Assembly: GCA_030639495.1 (NCBI GenBank)
Contig: DAOWCP010000056.1
Coordinates: forward strand, 1 to 16,019
Length of the DNA stretch: 16,019 bases
Source of the DNA: JAGLTN01 sp023135255
GTDB lineage: Bacteria; Planctomycetota; Phycisphaerae; Sedimentisphaerales; Anaerobacaceae
Reading direction: 5' to 3'
The translations under genes and the position numbers were made by a program. Below the pieces are notes generated by a model, which saw only the letters and a program-made list of their open reading frames with translations, had not been told where the DNA came from and ran no database searches. Of the stretch, positions 1 to 6,768 are shown piece after piece (the first letter of the stretch is position 1; the number at the start of each line of letters is the position of its first letter).

Positions 1-774
1 TATTATCTTGTCGATTCGAATAAGATAAAAACATTCGATGCTTTTTCTGACAAAGATGTGCTTGAGACGTACCCAAGCTGGTCGCCGGATGGTAAATATC
101 TTTATTTCTGCAAAGCACCGCTGACGTGGAAAGCAGATGATGACCTGCCGCCGATCGGTTTTCAAAATGTTAAATATGACTTGGTACGGATAAGCTATGA
201 TATCCGGAAAGACCAGTGGGGCTGCGTTGAAACCATCATCTCTGCGAAAGATAATTCACGTTCAAATCTTTTACCCCGTATTAGTCCTGATGGTCGTTGG
301 CTTCTGTATTGTCAGTGTAAATTTGGATGCTTCCCGGCATTTCGCAAAAGCAGCGATCTATATCTGATTGATCTCACCGAACCCAAAATCGATGGCAAAT
401 ACCAAGCTCGCAAATTGGATATAAACAGCGATGAAAGTGACGCATACCATAGTTTTTCTGCTAACAGCCGATGGATAGTTTTCAGCAGCAAAAGAGGCAA
501 GGGTCCCTTCACTCGGCCATACATCTGCCACATTGACCAACAGGGAGCCGCGACAAAGCCTTTTGTCCTGCCTCAAAAAGATCCTGCGTTTTTGGACAAC
601 TGTCTGGATACATATACTGTGCCTGAGTTAGCCATCGAACCTGTCAAAATCAAAGCAAACGCTCTTGCTAAAGTTATCCAAAGTTCCCAAAGCCTTGACG
701 TGGACATTCCGGTTTCGATGGCAAGTCTGAAAGCAACTGGTGATAAAAAAGAATATCTGCAGGTGCAGGAATAA
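1..774 (+). CDS. PD40/TolB-like beta-propeller protein, 3' part of gene
   Basis: The reading frame is open from base 1 to the TAA at 772-774, so only the C-terminal 257 residues are in the window; the GTG at 58 is an internal codon, not a convincing start. At least three PD40/WD40-like blades are visible: a YPSWSPDGKYLYF block (codons at about 70-110), a PRISPDGRWLLY block (about 270-310), and a weaker SFSANSRWIVFSS block (about 450-490). The SPDG(K/R) turn followed by an aromatic-rich strand is the hallmark of TolB-type propellers. Proteins of this family are usually periplasmic or surface-exposed and bind proteins or glycans; here the N-terminus, with any signal peptide, is missing, so location and partner are unknown. 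The last 60 residues or so lack blade motifs. The gene converges on the sigma-54 activator, with a REP-like element between the stops. Confidence 0.72.
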   Translation, partial: YYLVDSNKIKTFDAFSDKDVLETYPSWSPDGKYLYFCKAPLTWKADDDLPPIGFQNVKYDLVRISYDIRKDQWGCVETIISAKDNSRSNLLPRISPDGRWLLYCQCKFGCFPAFRKSSDLYLIDLTEPKIDGKYQARKLDINSDESDAYHSFSANSRWIVFSSKRGKGPFTRPYICHIDQQGAATKPFVLPQKDPAFLDNCLDTYTVPELAIEPVKIKANALAKVIQSSQSLDVDIPVSMASLKATGDKKEYLQVQE

Positions 775-817
775 AAACAGGGCAGTTTGTGTTATACTGA
801 TCCTAATTGAATTTTAC

Positions 818-897
818 CGTTTATCCGCGGGTAAATAACTTAAAAATAATAAGTTACGGATTTATTCGCGGACATTTCTTACCCTTCAAGGGTATCG
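818..897. repeat. REP-like intergenic element, copy 1
   Basis: This element fills the gap between two convergent genes. In order it holds a TCCGCGGG word (about 824-831), a perfect hairpin TAACTTA/TAAGTTA (836-842 with 850-856), a second CGCGGA word that can pair with the first (about 867-872), and an odd palindrome TACCCTTCAAGGGTA (880-894). The same order of parts, with a different central hairpin, recurs at 9310-9387. No T-tract follows the hairpins, so a canonical intrinsic terminator is not evident, although a role in ending convergent transcription is possible. Confidence 0.5.
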
Positions 898-898
898 G

Positions 899-2281
899 CT
901 ATGCAAGTCCGAGTTTTTCCGCCTCTTTGTCCAGCCTGTAATGCTTCATCTTTTTATATAAAGTTGTTCTGTTGATCTGCAAAGCATCCGCGGTTACCTG
1001 TCTGTTCCAGTGGTTTGCTTCCAACGCCATTCTGACGATCTGTTTTTCAGGCCCAGCCAGTGCGTCTTTAAGACTTGTCAGTTTATAAGTATTAGTGATA
1101 GTTTGGGGCTCAATGACAGAGACTGGTAAGTCATCGACTGTAATATATTTATCTTTACTCAAAAGCACTGCCCGCTCCATCACATTTTCAAGCTGTCTGA
1201 TATTACCAGGCCAATCATAACGCTCCATGACCTCAAGGGCTTTATTGGTGATGCCGAATTTATGTTTGTTGTGCTGATCGCAATATGTCTTCAGAAAATG
1301 TTTGGCAAGTAACTGAACATCGCCTGTTCTGTCTTTCAAAGAAGGCATGTTTATTGTCACTACATTGATCCTGTAAAACAGGTCTTCTCTGAATCGACCC
1401 GCTTCGACTTCTTTGCTGAGGTCACGATTTGAAGCAAGTATCGTTCTCGTATCAACCGTTATGGTTTCGTTACTGCCGACAGCTTCGAATTGTTTTTCCT
1501 GCATTACCCGCAAAAGCTTAACCTGCAAAGCCGGCGATGCATTTGCGATCTCATCGAGAAAAATGGTTCCATTATTGGCAGCCAGAAATTTTCCCTGCTT
1601 GTTGTTGACCGCACCGGTGAATGAACCTCTGGTATGACCAAACAATTCGCTTTCCAGCAACGTCTCTGGTAAAGCGCCACAGCTGACTTCGACAAATGGT
1701 TTGTTACGTCGGCTTGAACGGTAGTGGATTGCACGGGCAAGCATACTTTTACCTGTGCCGGAAGGGCCTGACATCAGTATCGTTGTTTTACTGTCTGCCA
1801 CCGCCTCTATCAAATCAAATATCCGTGCCATTTTGTAGTCGTGGCTGATTATGTTCTCAAGGCTGAATTTCTTTTCCAGCTGAAGCCGAAGGTTTTCATT
1901 TTCGCTTATCAATCTTTGCTGTTTGATTGCGCGTTCGACAGCTATTCGCAATTCATCATCGACTATAGGCTTGGTAAGATAATCATAAGCACCTTGTTTG
2001 ATCGCCTTAACCGCATGTTCAATTGAACCATGACCTGTAATTATAATGACAACAGTTTGACGGTGTTCTTTTTTTATTTTTTCCAGCAGGTCAAACCCAT
2101 TCCCGTCGGGCAGATTAACTTCAGTAATAACCAGAGCGTAGGACTGTTTTTGTAATTGATTAACCGCCTTTGCAATACTCTGACAGCCTTGAGCTTCGAA
2201 ACCATCTTCATTCAGAAATTCGCAAAGTGAATCCAGTATGATTTTGTCGTCATCAACAACAAGTATATTTCTCTTTCTCAT
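899..2281 (-). CDS. Sigma-54-dependent response regulator (NtrC family) with Glu at the phospho-acceptor site
   Basis: A 460-aa activator with the full NtrC layout. It has a receiver domain (about 5-118), a linker helix, an AAA+ domain (about 142-370) and a C-terminal Fis-type helix-turn-helix (about 412-452). Walker A is GPSGTGKS (172-179), the sigma-54 contact loop is GSFTGA (219-224, Ser for the usual Ala of GAFTGA), and Walker B is IFLDE (240-244). In the receiver, the acidic pocket D11/D12, T82 and K104 are all present. The residue that should be the phosphorylated Asp, in the T-x-V-N-L-P stretch, is E54 (codon GAA). Glu there can mimic phosphorylation, so the protein may be active without a kinase, and no histidine kinase is adjacent. 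An AGGCGG ribosome site lies 3 bases before the ATG. It is downstream of dapF but separated by a terminator and has its own promoter. Family assignment is firm; target genes are unknown. Confidence 0.95.
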   Translation of the reverse strand: MRKRNILVVDDDKIILDSLCEFLNEDGFEAQGCQSIAKAVNQLQKQSYALVITEVNLPDGNGFDLLEKIKKEHRQTVVIIITGHGSIEHAVKAIKQGAYDYLTKPIVDDELRIAVERAIKQQRLISENENLRLQLEKKFSLENIISHDYKMARIFDLIEAVADSKTTILMSGPSGTGKSMLARAIHYRSSRRNKPFVEVSCGALPETLLESELFGHTRGSFTGAVNNKQGKFLAANNGTIFLDEIANASPALQVKLLRVMQEKQFEAVGSNETITVDTRTILASNRDLSKEVEAGRFREDLFYRINVVTINMPSLKDRTGDVQLLAKHFLKTYCDQHNKHKFGITNKALEVMERYDWPGNIRQLENVMERAVLLSKDKYITVDDLPVSVIEPQTITNTYKLTSLKDALAGPEKQIVRMALEANHWNRQVTADALQINRTTLYKKMKHYRLDKEAEKLGLA

Positions 2282-2343
2282 TTGCCGCCTGTCTGGTTAA
2301 ACACCTGTTGAAAACATGAATTTGATACTTCGATCATATCTCA

Positions 2344-2371
2344 ATAATAATGTTTATTCTCAAAAAGTCAA
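2344..2371 (-). promoter_or_regulatory. Putative sigma-70 promoter of the sigma-54 activator gene
   Basis: Read on the minus strand, TTGACT (2371-2366) is followed after 16 bases by TATTAT (2349-2344), which is five of six matches to the -35 and -10 consensus. It points to the ATG at 2281, giving a leader of roughly 55 bases. The -35 overlaps a palindrome (2368-2384) that could be an operator. Confidence 0.5.
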
Positions 2372-2384
2372 CATCCAATGTTGA
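2368..2384. promoter_or_regulatory. Palindrome TCAACAT-CCA-ATGTTGA over the -35, candidate operator
   Basis: Perfect 7-base arms around a 3-base centre, overlapping the putative -35 of the activator gene. The half-site TGTTGA/TCAACA recurs close by at 2306-2311, 2391-2396 and 2485-2490. This clustering suggests a binding site, possibly for autoregulation by the Fis-type HTH of the downstream regulator. The protein that binds it is inference. Confidence 0.4.
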
Positions 2385-2471
2385 AAAATATCAACACAAC
2401 TTTATATTTGTCGGTCACATAAAGCACCTAATTTAACAAAAAACGCATTGTCAATGCTAAAATAGCAGATA

Positions 2472-2508
2472 TAAAAAACCCTCATGTTGATTAAATACAA
2501 CGCAAGGG
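2472..2508 (-). terminator. Rho-independent terminator downstream of dapF
   Basis: On the minus strand an 11-base arm (2508-2498) pairs with 2489-2479 across an 8-base loop. The stem has one C-A mismatch and two G-U pairs and is followed directly by six T (2478-2473). It lies 35 bases past the dapF stop, which is the expected place, and it separates dapF transcription from the sigma-54 activator. Confidence 0.7.
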
Positions 2509-2543
2509 CTTGGTAAAACTGTTTAATATTATTGTCTCAAAGC

Positions 2544-3419
2544 CTATCCAGGCCAGATTCCCTCAAAAACTTCAGTAGCAGGCCCCGTCATATATACACA
2601 ATTATCCTGCTGACACCAGTTAAGTTCCAAATCTCCGCCCGGCAAATGGGCAGTTGTTACGCGCTGAGCTCTGCCGGTCAGAACCGCTGCAACCGCACAA
2701 GCGCAGGCACCCGTCCCGCAAGCTAAGGTTATTCCGCTGCCTCTTTCCCATGTTCGCATTGTAAATTCGTCCGAGCTTTCAACATGGACAAAGTGCACAT
2801 TGATCCTGTTCGGAAACAGCTTATGGTTTTCTATAACAGGGCCGATTTTTTCCAGCTCAATTTCATCGACGTCATCGCAGAAAAATACCGCGTGCGGATT
2901 CCCCATCGAAACACACGTCATCGCCAGATTTTGCCCATTGACCTCTATCAACTCATCTACGATCTGGTTGGCATCAATATCGACCGGTACTTCCGCAGGC
3001 TTAATCACAGGCTGACCCATATTGACGCAGACCTTCTCGATGTTGTCGTTTTTATCTGTTACCAATCCGACTATCAATATCCCGTTGCCGGTTTCAATAT
3101 TAAGTGAATGTTCGCAAGGCGGCTGCCCGGGAATCGCCAGCGATCCGCCAGCCTCACATAACTTATGCTCATAAGTATATTTAGCTACGCATCTTAGACC
3201 ATTGCCGCACATCTCCGCTTCCGACCCGTCAGCATTAAATATCCTCATCCGAACATCAGCGATTTGCGATGGACATACCAGAATAATACCGTCACCGCCG
3301 ATACCGAAATGCCTGTCACTCATTACCTGTGCCAAACTCGCAGGGTCATCGACATTCTCTTCGAAGCAATTGATATAAACATAATCATTGCCCAAGCCGT
3401 GCATCTTTGTAAATTTCAT
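2544..3419 (-). CDS. dapF: Diaminopimelate epimerase
   Basis: A 291-aa cytoplasmic enzyme, slightly longer than the usual 270-280 aa. It interconverts LL- and meso-diaminopimelate in lysine and peptidoglycan precursor synthesis. The N-terminus has the family signature KMHGLGNDYVY. The two catalytic cysteines are C71 in the ADGSEAEMCGNGLRC block and C234 in TLACGTGACA. Other conserved parts are GGDGI (41-45), GNPHA (173-177) and ERGSG (226-230). The residue two before the LACGTG block is Ile, where many homologues have Glu (GET); the nearby ERG glutamate and arginine that contact substrate are intact, so activity is expected. It is monocistronic by appearance, with its own promoter and a terminator. 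Possession of dapF fits a bacterium with DAP-type peptidoglycan. Confidence 0.96.
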   Translation of the reverse strand: MKFTKMHGLGNDYVYINCFEENVDDPASLAQVMSDRHFGIGGDGIILVCPSQIADVRMRIFNADGSEAEMCGNGLRCVAKYTYEHKLCEAGGSLAIPGQPPCEHSLNIETGNGILIVGLVTDKNDNIEKVCVNMGQPVIKPAEVPVDIDANQIVDELIEVNGQNLAMTCVSMGNPHAVFFCDDVDEIELEKIGPVIENHKLFPNRINVHFVHVESSDEFTMRTWERGSGITLACGTGACACAVAAVLTGRAQRVTTAHLPGGDLELNWCQQDNCVYMTGPATEVFEGIWPG

Positions 3420-3449
3420 TTACGTGCCCTTTTTTAAAAACAGAAGATG

Positions 3450-3477
3450 ATTCTACAAAAAAAGCAGAAATAATCAA
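3450..3477 (-). promoter_or_regulatory. Putative dapF promoter
   Basis: On the minus strand, TTGATT (3477-3472) and TAGAAT (3455-3450) are separated by 16 bases. This is four-to-five of six matches at each box, about 30 bases before the dapF ATG. No strong Shine-Dalgarno follows; only GGGC lies near the start codon. Confidence 0.5.
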
Positions 3478-3511
3478 GCATTACTTACCCACCCCACCTC
3501 CATTTTGTCAT

Positions 3512-3600
3512 GCCGGACATCTATCCCCGAATCCCTCATTCCGAGCCTCTCAAACCGTGGATGGAAGTATCCGGCGTAGTCGGACGGGCTTGCCCGTCCT
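3512..3600. repeat. Intergenic inverted-repeat region between divergent genes
   Basis: The stretch contains GCCGGA near 3512-3518 and TCCGGC near 3570-3575 in inverted orientation. They are followed by a perfect hairpin GGACGGGC-TT-GCCCGTCC (3582-3599). It is locally much richer in C and G than the flanks and has no open reading frame of note. It lies between dapF and the PPC-repeat gene, upstream of both promoters. It may be an intergenic repeat of the REP type or a barrier between the two promoters; this is inference from shape alone. Confidence 0.35.
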
Positions 3601-3610
3601 GAAAATTTAC

Positions 3611-3639
3611 TTGACTTAGGAACATAACTATGTTAGTCT
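3611..3639 (+). promoter_or_regulatory. Putative promoter with palindromic spacer, for the PPC-repeat gene
   Basis: TTGACT (3611-3616) is followed after 17 bases by TAGTCT (3634-3639), a good -35 with a weak -10. The spacer contains a perfect palindrome AACATA-AC-TATGTT (3621-3634) running into the -10. That position is typical of a repressor operator. Confidence 0.4.
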
Positions 3640-3702
3640 TACTGTACTTACGAGTTTTTTTAGGAGTCGTGTGTATTTTTGGAAAGGGGATGTGTGTTAA
3701 AA

Positions 3703-4407
3703 ATGAAAAGATTATTGATCAGCATAGTTTGTATTTATGGGTGGATTATATGGCCTTCTGCCGAAAGTCTTGCCGCCGATAGAGGTCAGATTTTTTCGGG
3801 TGAAACCAAAAACGAACTCCAGATTACAGCCCCTGATTATAATGACATTTGGACATTCACAGGCCAGGCGGGAGACAGGGTGCTTGTTAGTGTTGAGACT
3901 ACATCCGGCAGCTTAACGCCATACGTTAAATTATATCCACCGGATGGTGGTGATTATGAAGCGTTTGGAATTGAGACCATTGACCATCAGCTCCAGCAGT
4001 CAGGCCTTTATACCATAGTTGTCCACGATAATTTCTACAACGATGAGGGAACTTACAATATCACCTTGCTGGATCTGCCGGATGGACCGGTAACAAGTCC
4101 GAATGATCCCAACGGCGGTCCTATGGAATCAGGCGAAACCCTCGCCGGTAGCATCGTCATTTCAGATATGGATGCTTTTCAGTTTTACGGTGAATCAAAT
4201 GACAGGGTGCTTGTTAGTGTTGAGACTACATCCGGCAGCTTAATACCATACATTGAATTGTATCCACCGGATGGTGGTGGTTATGAAGTGCTTGGAATTG
4301 GGACCATTGACCATCAGCTACAGCAGTCAGGCCTTTATACTATAGTCGTCCACGATAGCCTCTACAATGATGAGGGAACTTACAATATTACTCTTACGTG
4401 TCCCTAA
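3703..4407 (+). CDS. Secreted protein with two PPC-like beta-sandwich repeats
   Basis: A 234-aa exported protein. I chose the ATG at 3703 because it starts a clean signal peptide: MKR, a hydrophobic core, then cleavage near SLA-AD at about residue 24. A GTG at 3694, closer to the AAGGGG ribosome site at 3684-3689, is an alternative. The mature part is two copies of a domain of about 100 residues (about 26-123 and 139-232) with SGET, GDRVLVSVETTSGSL, PY-x-x-LYPPDGG and DEGTYNITL blocks. This pattern resembles the pre-peptidase C-terminal (PPC) beta-sandwich, usually an accessory domain of secreted hydrolases. No catalytic domain, sorting signal or lipobox is visible, so it may be a stand-alone surface or extracellular binding protein. 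The second repeat ends almost at the stop codon, which may mean that a once longer C-terminus has been lost. Confidence 0.75.
   Translation: MKRLLISIVCIYGWIIWPSAESLAADRGQIFSGETKNELQITAPDYNDIWTFTGQAGDRVLVSVETTSGSLTPYVKLYPPDGGDYEAFGIETIDHQLQQSGLYTIVVHDNFYNDEGTYNITLLDLPDGPVTSPNDPNGGPMESGETLAGSIVISDMDAFQFYGESNDRVLVSVETTSGSLIPYIELYPPDGGGYEVLGIGTIDHQLQQSGLYTIVVHDSLYNDEGTYNITLTCP
3874..4243 (+). repeat. Internal duplication: 43-base identical blocks 327 bases apart
   Basis: Bases 3874-3916 and 4201-4243 are identical over 43 bases, offset by exactly 109 codons. They encode the GDRVLVSVETTSGSL-type strand pair in each PPC-like repeat (in the second copy an N-D-R). Identity at silent positions shows that the domain duplication is recent or is kept alike by gene conversion. 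Confidence 0.85.
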
Positions 4408-4818
4408 GTATAATAGAGAACTACGCCCTCGTCGGGATTGCGCCTTGGTGGAATACAGATACACTCGCTAATCCCACGATCCCTGCATTAAAACTCTTAA
4501 AATCCCAGCCGAAAACCAAAAATTCACCCGAAATTCACCGCAAAAAACAAAAAATCCTTACTATTAACCCAAAAACCAGCAAAACCCCCATTTACCCACC
4601 TTAATTTTTGGTCAAAAAGGGTCAAATCACCGTCATTTTTCGGAAAAAAGGCAAAAAAAAGGGAAAAAACCGAAAAAAAGGTGATTTTTTTAAAACCGAT
4701 TTCCGCAAATAACCCTCAAATCTATAAAATCACCCCGATTTTGCCTCACAAATCTTTCCAAATCTATAAAATTTGGTCAAATCCCCACCTCAAAAATGCT
4801 TTTTTTTTTTTGGGTTTT
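4408..4818. other. 411-base non-coding stretch, G-depleted and low-complexity
   Basis: I see no credible gene here. The first 90 bases look ordinary. From 4501 to 4609 the plus strand has only five G residues, and the run is A- and C-rich. From 4644 to 4680 it turns to A and G. A large imperfect hairpin occupies 4624-4687. The word CAAATCTATAAAAT occurs twice (4717-4730 and 4759-4772), and the second copy sits in a small hairpin CCAAAT/ATTTGG (4758-4776). It ends in T11-GGG-T6 at 4801-4820, immediately past the stop of the UroD-like gene. A weak 68-codon frame (4398-4604) in this stretch has biased composition and no family resemblance, so I do not call it. Confidence 0.6.
4624..4687. repeat. 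Large imperfect hairpin
   Basis: AAATCACC (4624-4631) pairs with GGTGATTT (4680-4687), and TTTTTCGG (4636-4643) pairs with CCGAAAAA (4670-4677). The two 8-base-pair stems are joined by a 4/2-base internal loop, with a 26-base purine-rich apical loop. Several T follow on the plus strand, so it could act as a distant terminator for the PPC-repeat gene, or be a structured part of a mobile intergenic repeat. Confidence 0.5.
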
Positions 4819-5946
4819 TTAGTATTGGCCATGGGTTTTGGCGGTTTCTATCATTGCTCGGATATTTTCATCGGGGGTGTCTCTGCCGCACTGGTCGCCT
4901 GTTGATAGGATGAATCTTCCGCCTTTGGCGGCATCATCGATAGCTTTTTTCGAAGCTGAAATAACATCCTGAACTGAACCATTAAGCATTATATCTGTCG
5001 TATGCAGATTACCTTTGAGTATGATCTTATCGCCATAATGTTTTTTAAGATACGCCAGGTCGCAATCACCCATAGGCGATATTTCCAGTGGATCGATAAT
5101 TGTAAGATCAGTTTCTTCGACGGCGATTTTGACCAGTTCCTTTTCAGGCCCGCAGGAATGTATGTGGGTTGGTATACCCATCTCCGCAGCTAAACGAGTT
5201 GTCTCCTTCAGTGCCGGCAGTACCAACTCTCTAAGGATATCAGGCGATTGAAGGATCAGCGAACCAGACGCACCACAGAAAAGGAAATCCGGCTTAACAT
5301 CTGAATCGGCGATTATCTTTAGTCTGCGTTTTACGGTTTCGAGCATCTGCTCTGCTTTTTGGTGGAACGTTGATGGGTTTTCGTAATATTCATAAACATC
5401 GTCAGGTGTCTGCAGAAGGCAGGTGGTCATGCCGGAGCACATGCCAATAATTCCGCTGTCGCCCATTTCTGCTTTGATGAGCTTCCACAGCTCAAAGCCT
5501 GTTGGCCATTGCTTTACATTTTCGATCGGCTCCCATTGGTTGGGGATATCGGGCAAACCCATGATCGCGGGCTTAACAAGGGTCGCTGGAGGATTGCCGG
5601 CGGTATGGACTTCGACATATTTGTCCCATGTCTCGGTTTGCGGATAATAGCTCTGAGTTACAAAGCTGGAATTTTCATTGTCGCGTTTGACGATTCTGGT
5701 TTCGGTTTCGGGTTCATCGCCAAACATGTTGCCGAAACTGTACAACTCAATGCCGCCATCGATCCCAAAATATTTTACCGCATCGATATAGGCCTTCCAT
5801 AAAGGAGGATCCTGATGTACATAAATATCCCAGAAGGGTTTGCCCGTCAGCCTTGCTGGCACCATGTTTGAAATATCCGGGGAGACGGGGACACGGTCGG
5901 GGATTTCTCCTCTGAGCACTGTCAGCAGTCTTTCGCGGGCTGTCAT
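4819..5946 (-). CDS. Uroporphyrinogen decarboxylase-family protein, probable cobamide-dependent methyltransferase type
   Basis: A 375-aa protein with the URO-D/MtaA barrel layout, starting at an ATG preceded by TAGGAG 6-7 bases upstream. The opening TARERLLTVLRGEIPDRVPV is the standard start of the family. It is not a true HemE: it carries H263-S-C265 in a HSCG block, matching the His-x-Cys zinc site of methylcobamide:CoM methyltransferases (MtaA/MtbA/CmuA). A third cysteine, C353, lies in the STGDQCGRDTP block near the C-terminus where those enzymes have their last zinc ligand. The likely role is methyl transfer between a corrinoid and a thiol or folate, or demethylation of a small substrate, in the cytoplasm. 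No corrinoid protein is next to it, so the substrate cannot be named. It follows the LOG gene by 88 bases, with a TATAAT box in the gap. Confidence 0.85.
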   Translation of the reverse strand: MTARERLLTVLRGEIPDRVPVSPDISNMVPARLTGKPFWDIYVHQDPPLWKAYIDAVKYFGIDGGIELYSFGNMFGDEPETETRIVKRDNENSSFVTQSYYPQTETWDKYVEVHTAGNPPATLVKPAIMGLPDIPNQWEPIENVKQWPTGFELWKLIKAEMGDSGIIGMCSGMTTCLLQTPDDVYEYYENPSTFHQKAEQMLETVKRRLKIIADSDVKPDFLFCGASGSLILQSPDILRELVLPALKETTRLAAEMGIPTHIHSCGPEKELVKIAVEETDLTIIDPLEISPMGDCDLAYLKKHYGDKIILKGNLHTTDIMLNGSVQDVISASKKAIDDAAKGGRFILSTGDQCGRDTPDENIRAMIETAKTHGQY

Positions 5947-5992
5947 GGCAATCTCCTAAAGAGCTATATCAACTTCACAATACACCTCAACC

Positions 5993-5998
5993 ATTATA
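5993..5998 (-). promoter_or_regulatory. TATAAT -10 box before the UroD-like gene
   Basis: The minus strand reads AGTATAATGG, the same ten bases as at the BamD-like promoter (13051-13060). No good -35 lies 16-18 bases upstream. A GTCCGCGGGT word matching the REP-like elements sits just before it (about 6003-6012). Confidence 0.3.
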
Positions 5999-6034
5999 CT
6001 TGACCCGCGGACAAGGCGTAATAATACTGGTTTA

Positions 6035-6742
6035 CTATTTTTTGGCGGGAGGTGTTTTTTTCATGTCTGAGGGGGGCAGGTCTATTCCTACCTGGCCTTT
6101 AGCTTCTCTGTAATCGGTGATTATTTTAACCGCTTCCAAAGGATTGTCGACAAGAGTAAACAGGTTCATATCTTCGGGGGAAATGTAGCTGTGTTTTTTT
6201 AGCATTACCTCTTCTATCCAGTCGATAAAACCACCCCAGTAATCTTTGCACATCAGGACGACGGGGAAGGATGCCTGTTTTAGAGTTTGTATCAAGACAA
6301 GAGCTTCGAAACATTCGTCTATAGTACCAAAGCCGCCTGGCAGGGCGATAAAACCATGAGCATATTTTAAGAACATCACTTTTCTGCAGAAAAAATACCT
6401 GAAGTGAAGGGATATGTCCTGGTAGTCGTTTGGAATCTGTTCCATTGGCAATTCGATATTGAGACCGATGCTTTTTCCGCCGGCTAAGGCTGCACCTTTA
6501 TTTGCAGCTTCCATGATTCCGCCTCCGCCTCCTGTGATAACCGCGAAGTCTGCTTTTGCGAATTCGTAAGCAGTTTCCTGAGCCAGCTGGTAATATTTTT
6601 CTTTGCGTTTTGTTCTGGCAGAGCCGAAGATAGAAACCGCCGGACCAACACTTGAAAGCTCATCAAAGCCTTCAGTAAATTCAGCCATTATTCTGAATAT
6701 TCGCCAAAGATCCTTAACGGGACTGTTAGTTAATTCCTGCAT
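6035..6742 (-). CDS. LOG-family protein (cytokinin riboside 5'-monophosphate phosphoribohydrolase type)
   Basis: A 235-aa cytoplasmic Rossmann-fold protein of the LOG/TIGR00730 group, starting at an ATG with AAAGG seven bases ahead. The signature parts are present: the glycine-rich VITGGGGGIMEAANKGA loop (about 68-84), R120-K121 before the second strand, and the PGGFGTIDE motif (135-143) with the catalytic Glu at 143. Enzymes of this family hydrolyse nucleoside monophosphates at the N-glycosidic bond, releasing base and ribose 5-phosphate. In bacteria outside plant associations the role is usually purine nucleotide turnover or is unknown. The N-terminal 30 residues and a proline- and lysine-rich tail (PPSDMKKTPPAKK) extend the core. 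It follows nth by 26 bases and is probably co-transcribed with it. Confidence 0.9.
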   Translation of the reverse strand: MQELTNSPVKDLWRIFRIMAEFTEGFDELSSVGPAVSIFGSARTKRKEKYYQLAQETAYEFAKADFAVITGGGGGIMEAANKGAALAGGKSIGLNIELPMEQIPNDYQDISLHFRYFFCRKVMFLKYAHGFIALPGGFGTIDECFEALVLIQTLKQASFPVVLMCKDYWGGFIDWIEEVMLKKHSYISPEDMNLFTLVDNPLEAVKIITDYREAKGQVGIDLPPSDMKKTPPAKK

Positions 6743-6768
6743 AAAATACCTTTCTTAATATCAGCACG

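Noticed and set aside
2784..3107. 107-codon plus-strand frame opposite dapF
   Set aside because: It is antisense to a firm dapF call; composition and lack of motifs mark it as a shadow frame.
4398..4604. 68-codon frame after the PPC-repeat gene, including an ALVGIAP string
   Set aside because: ALVG(V/I)AP recalls the C-terminal part of IS110 transposases, but nothing around it matches, the composition is highly biased and there is no ribosome site; kept only as non-coding sequence.
4819..5946. Calling the URO-D family gene hemE
   Set aside because: The His-x-Cys zinc pair and the overall sequence fit methyltransferase-type relatives, not a haem-pathway decarboxylase.
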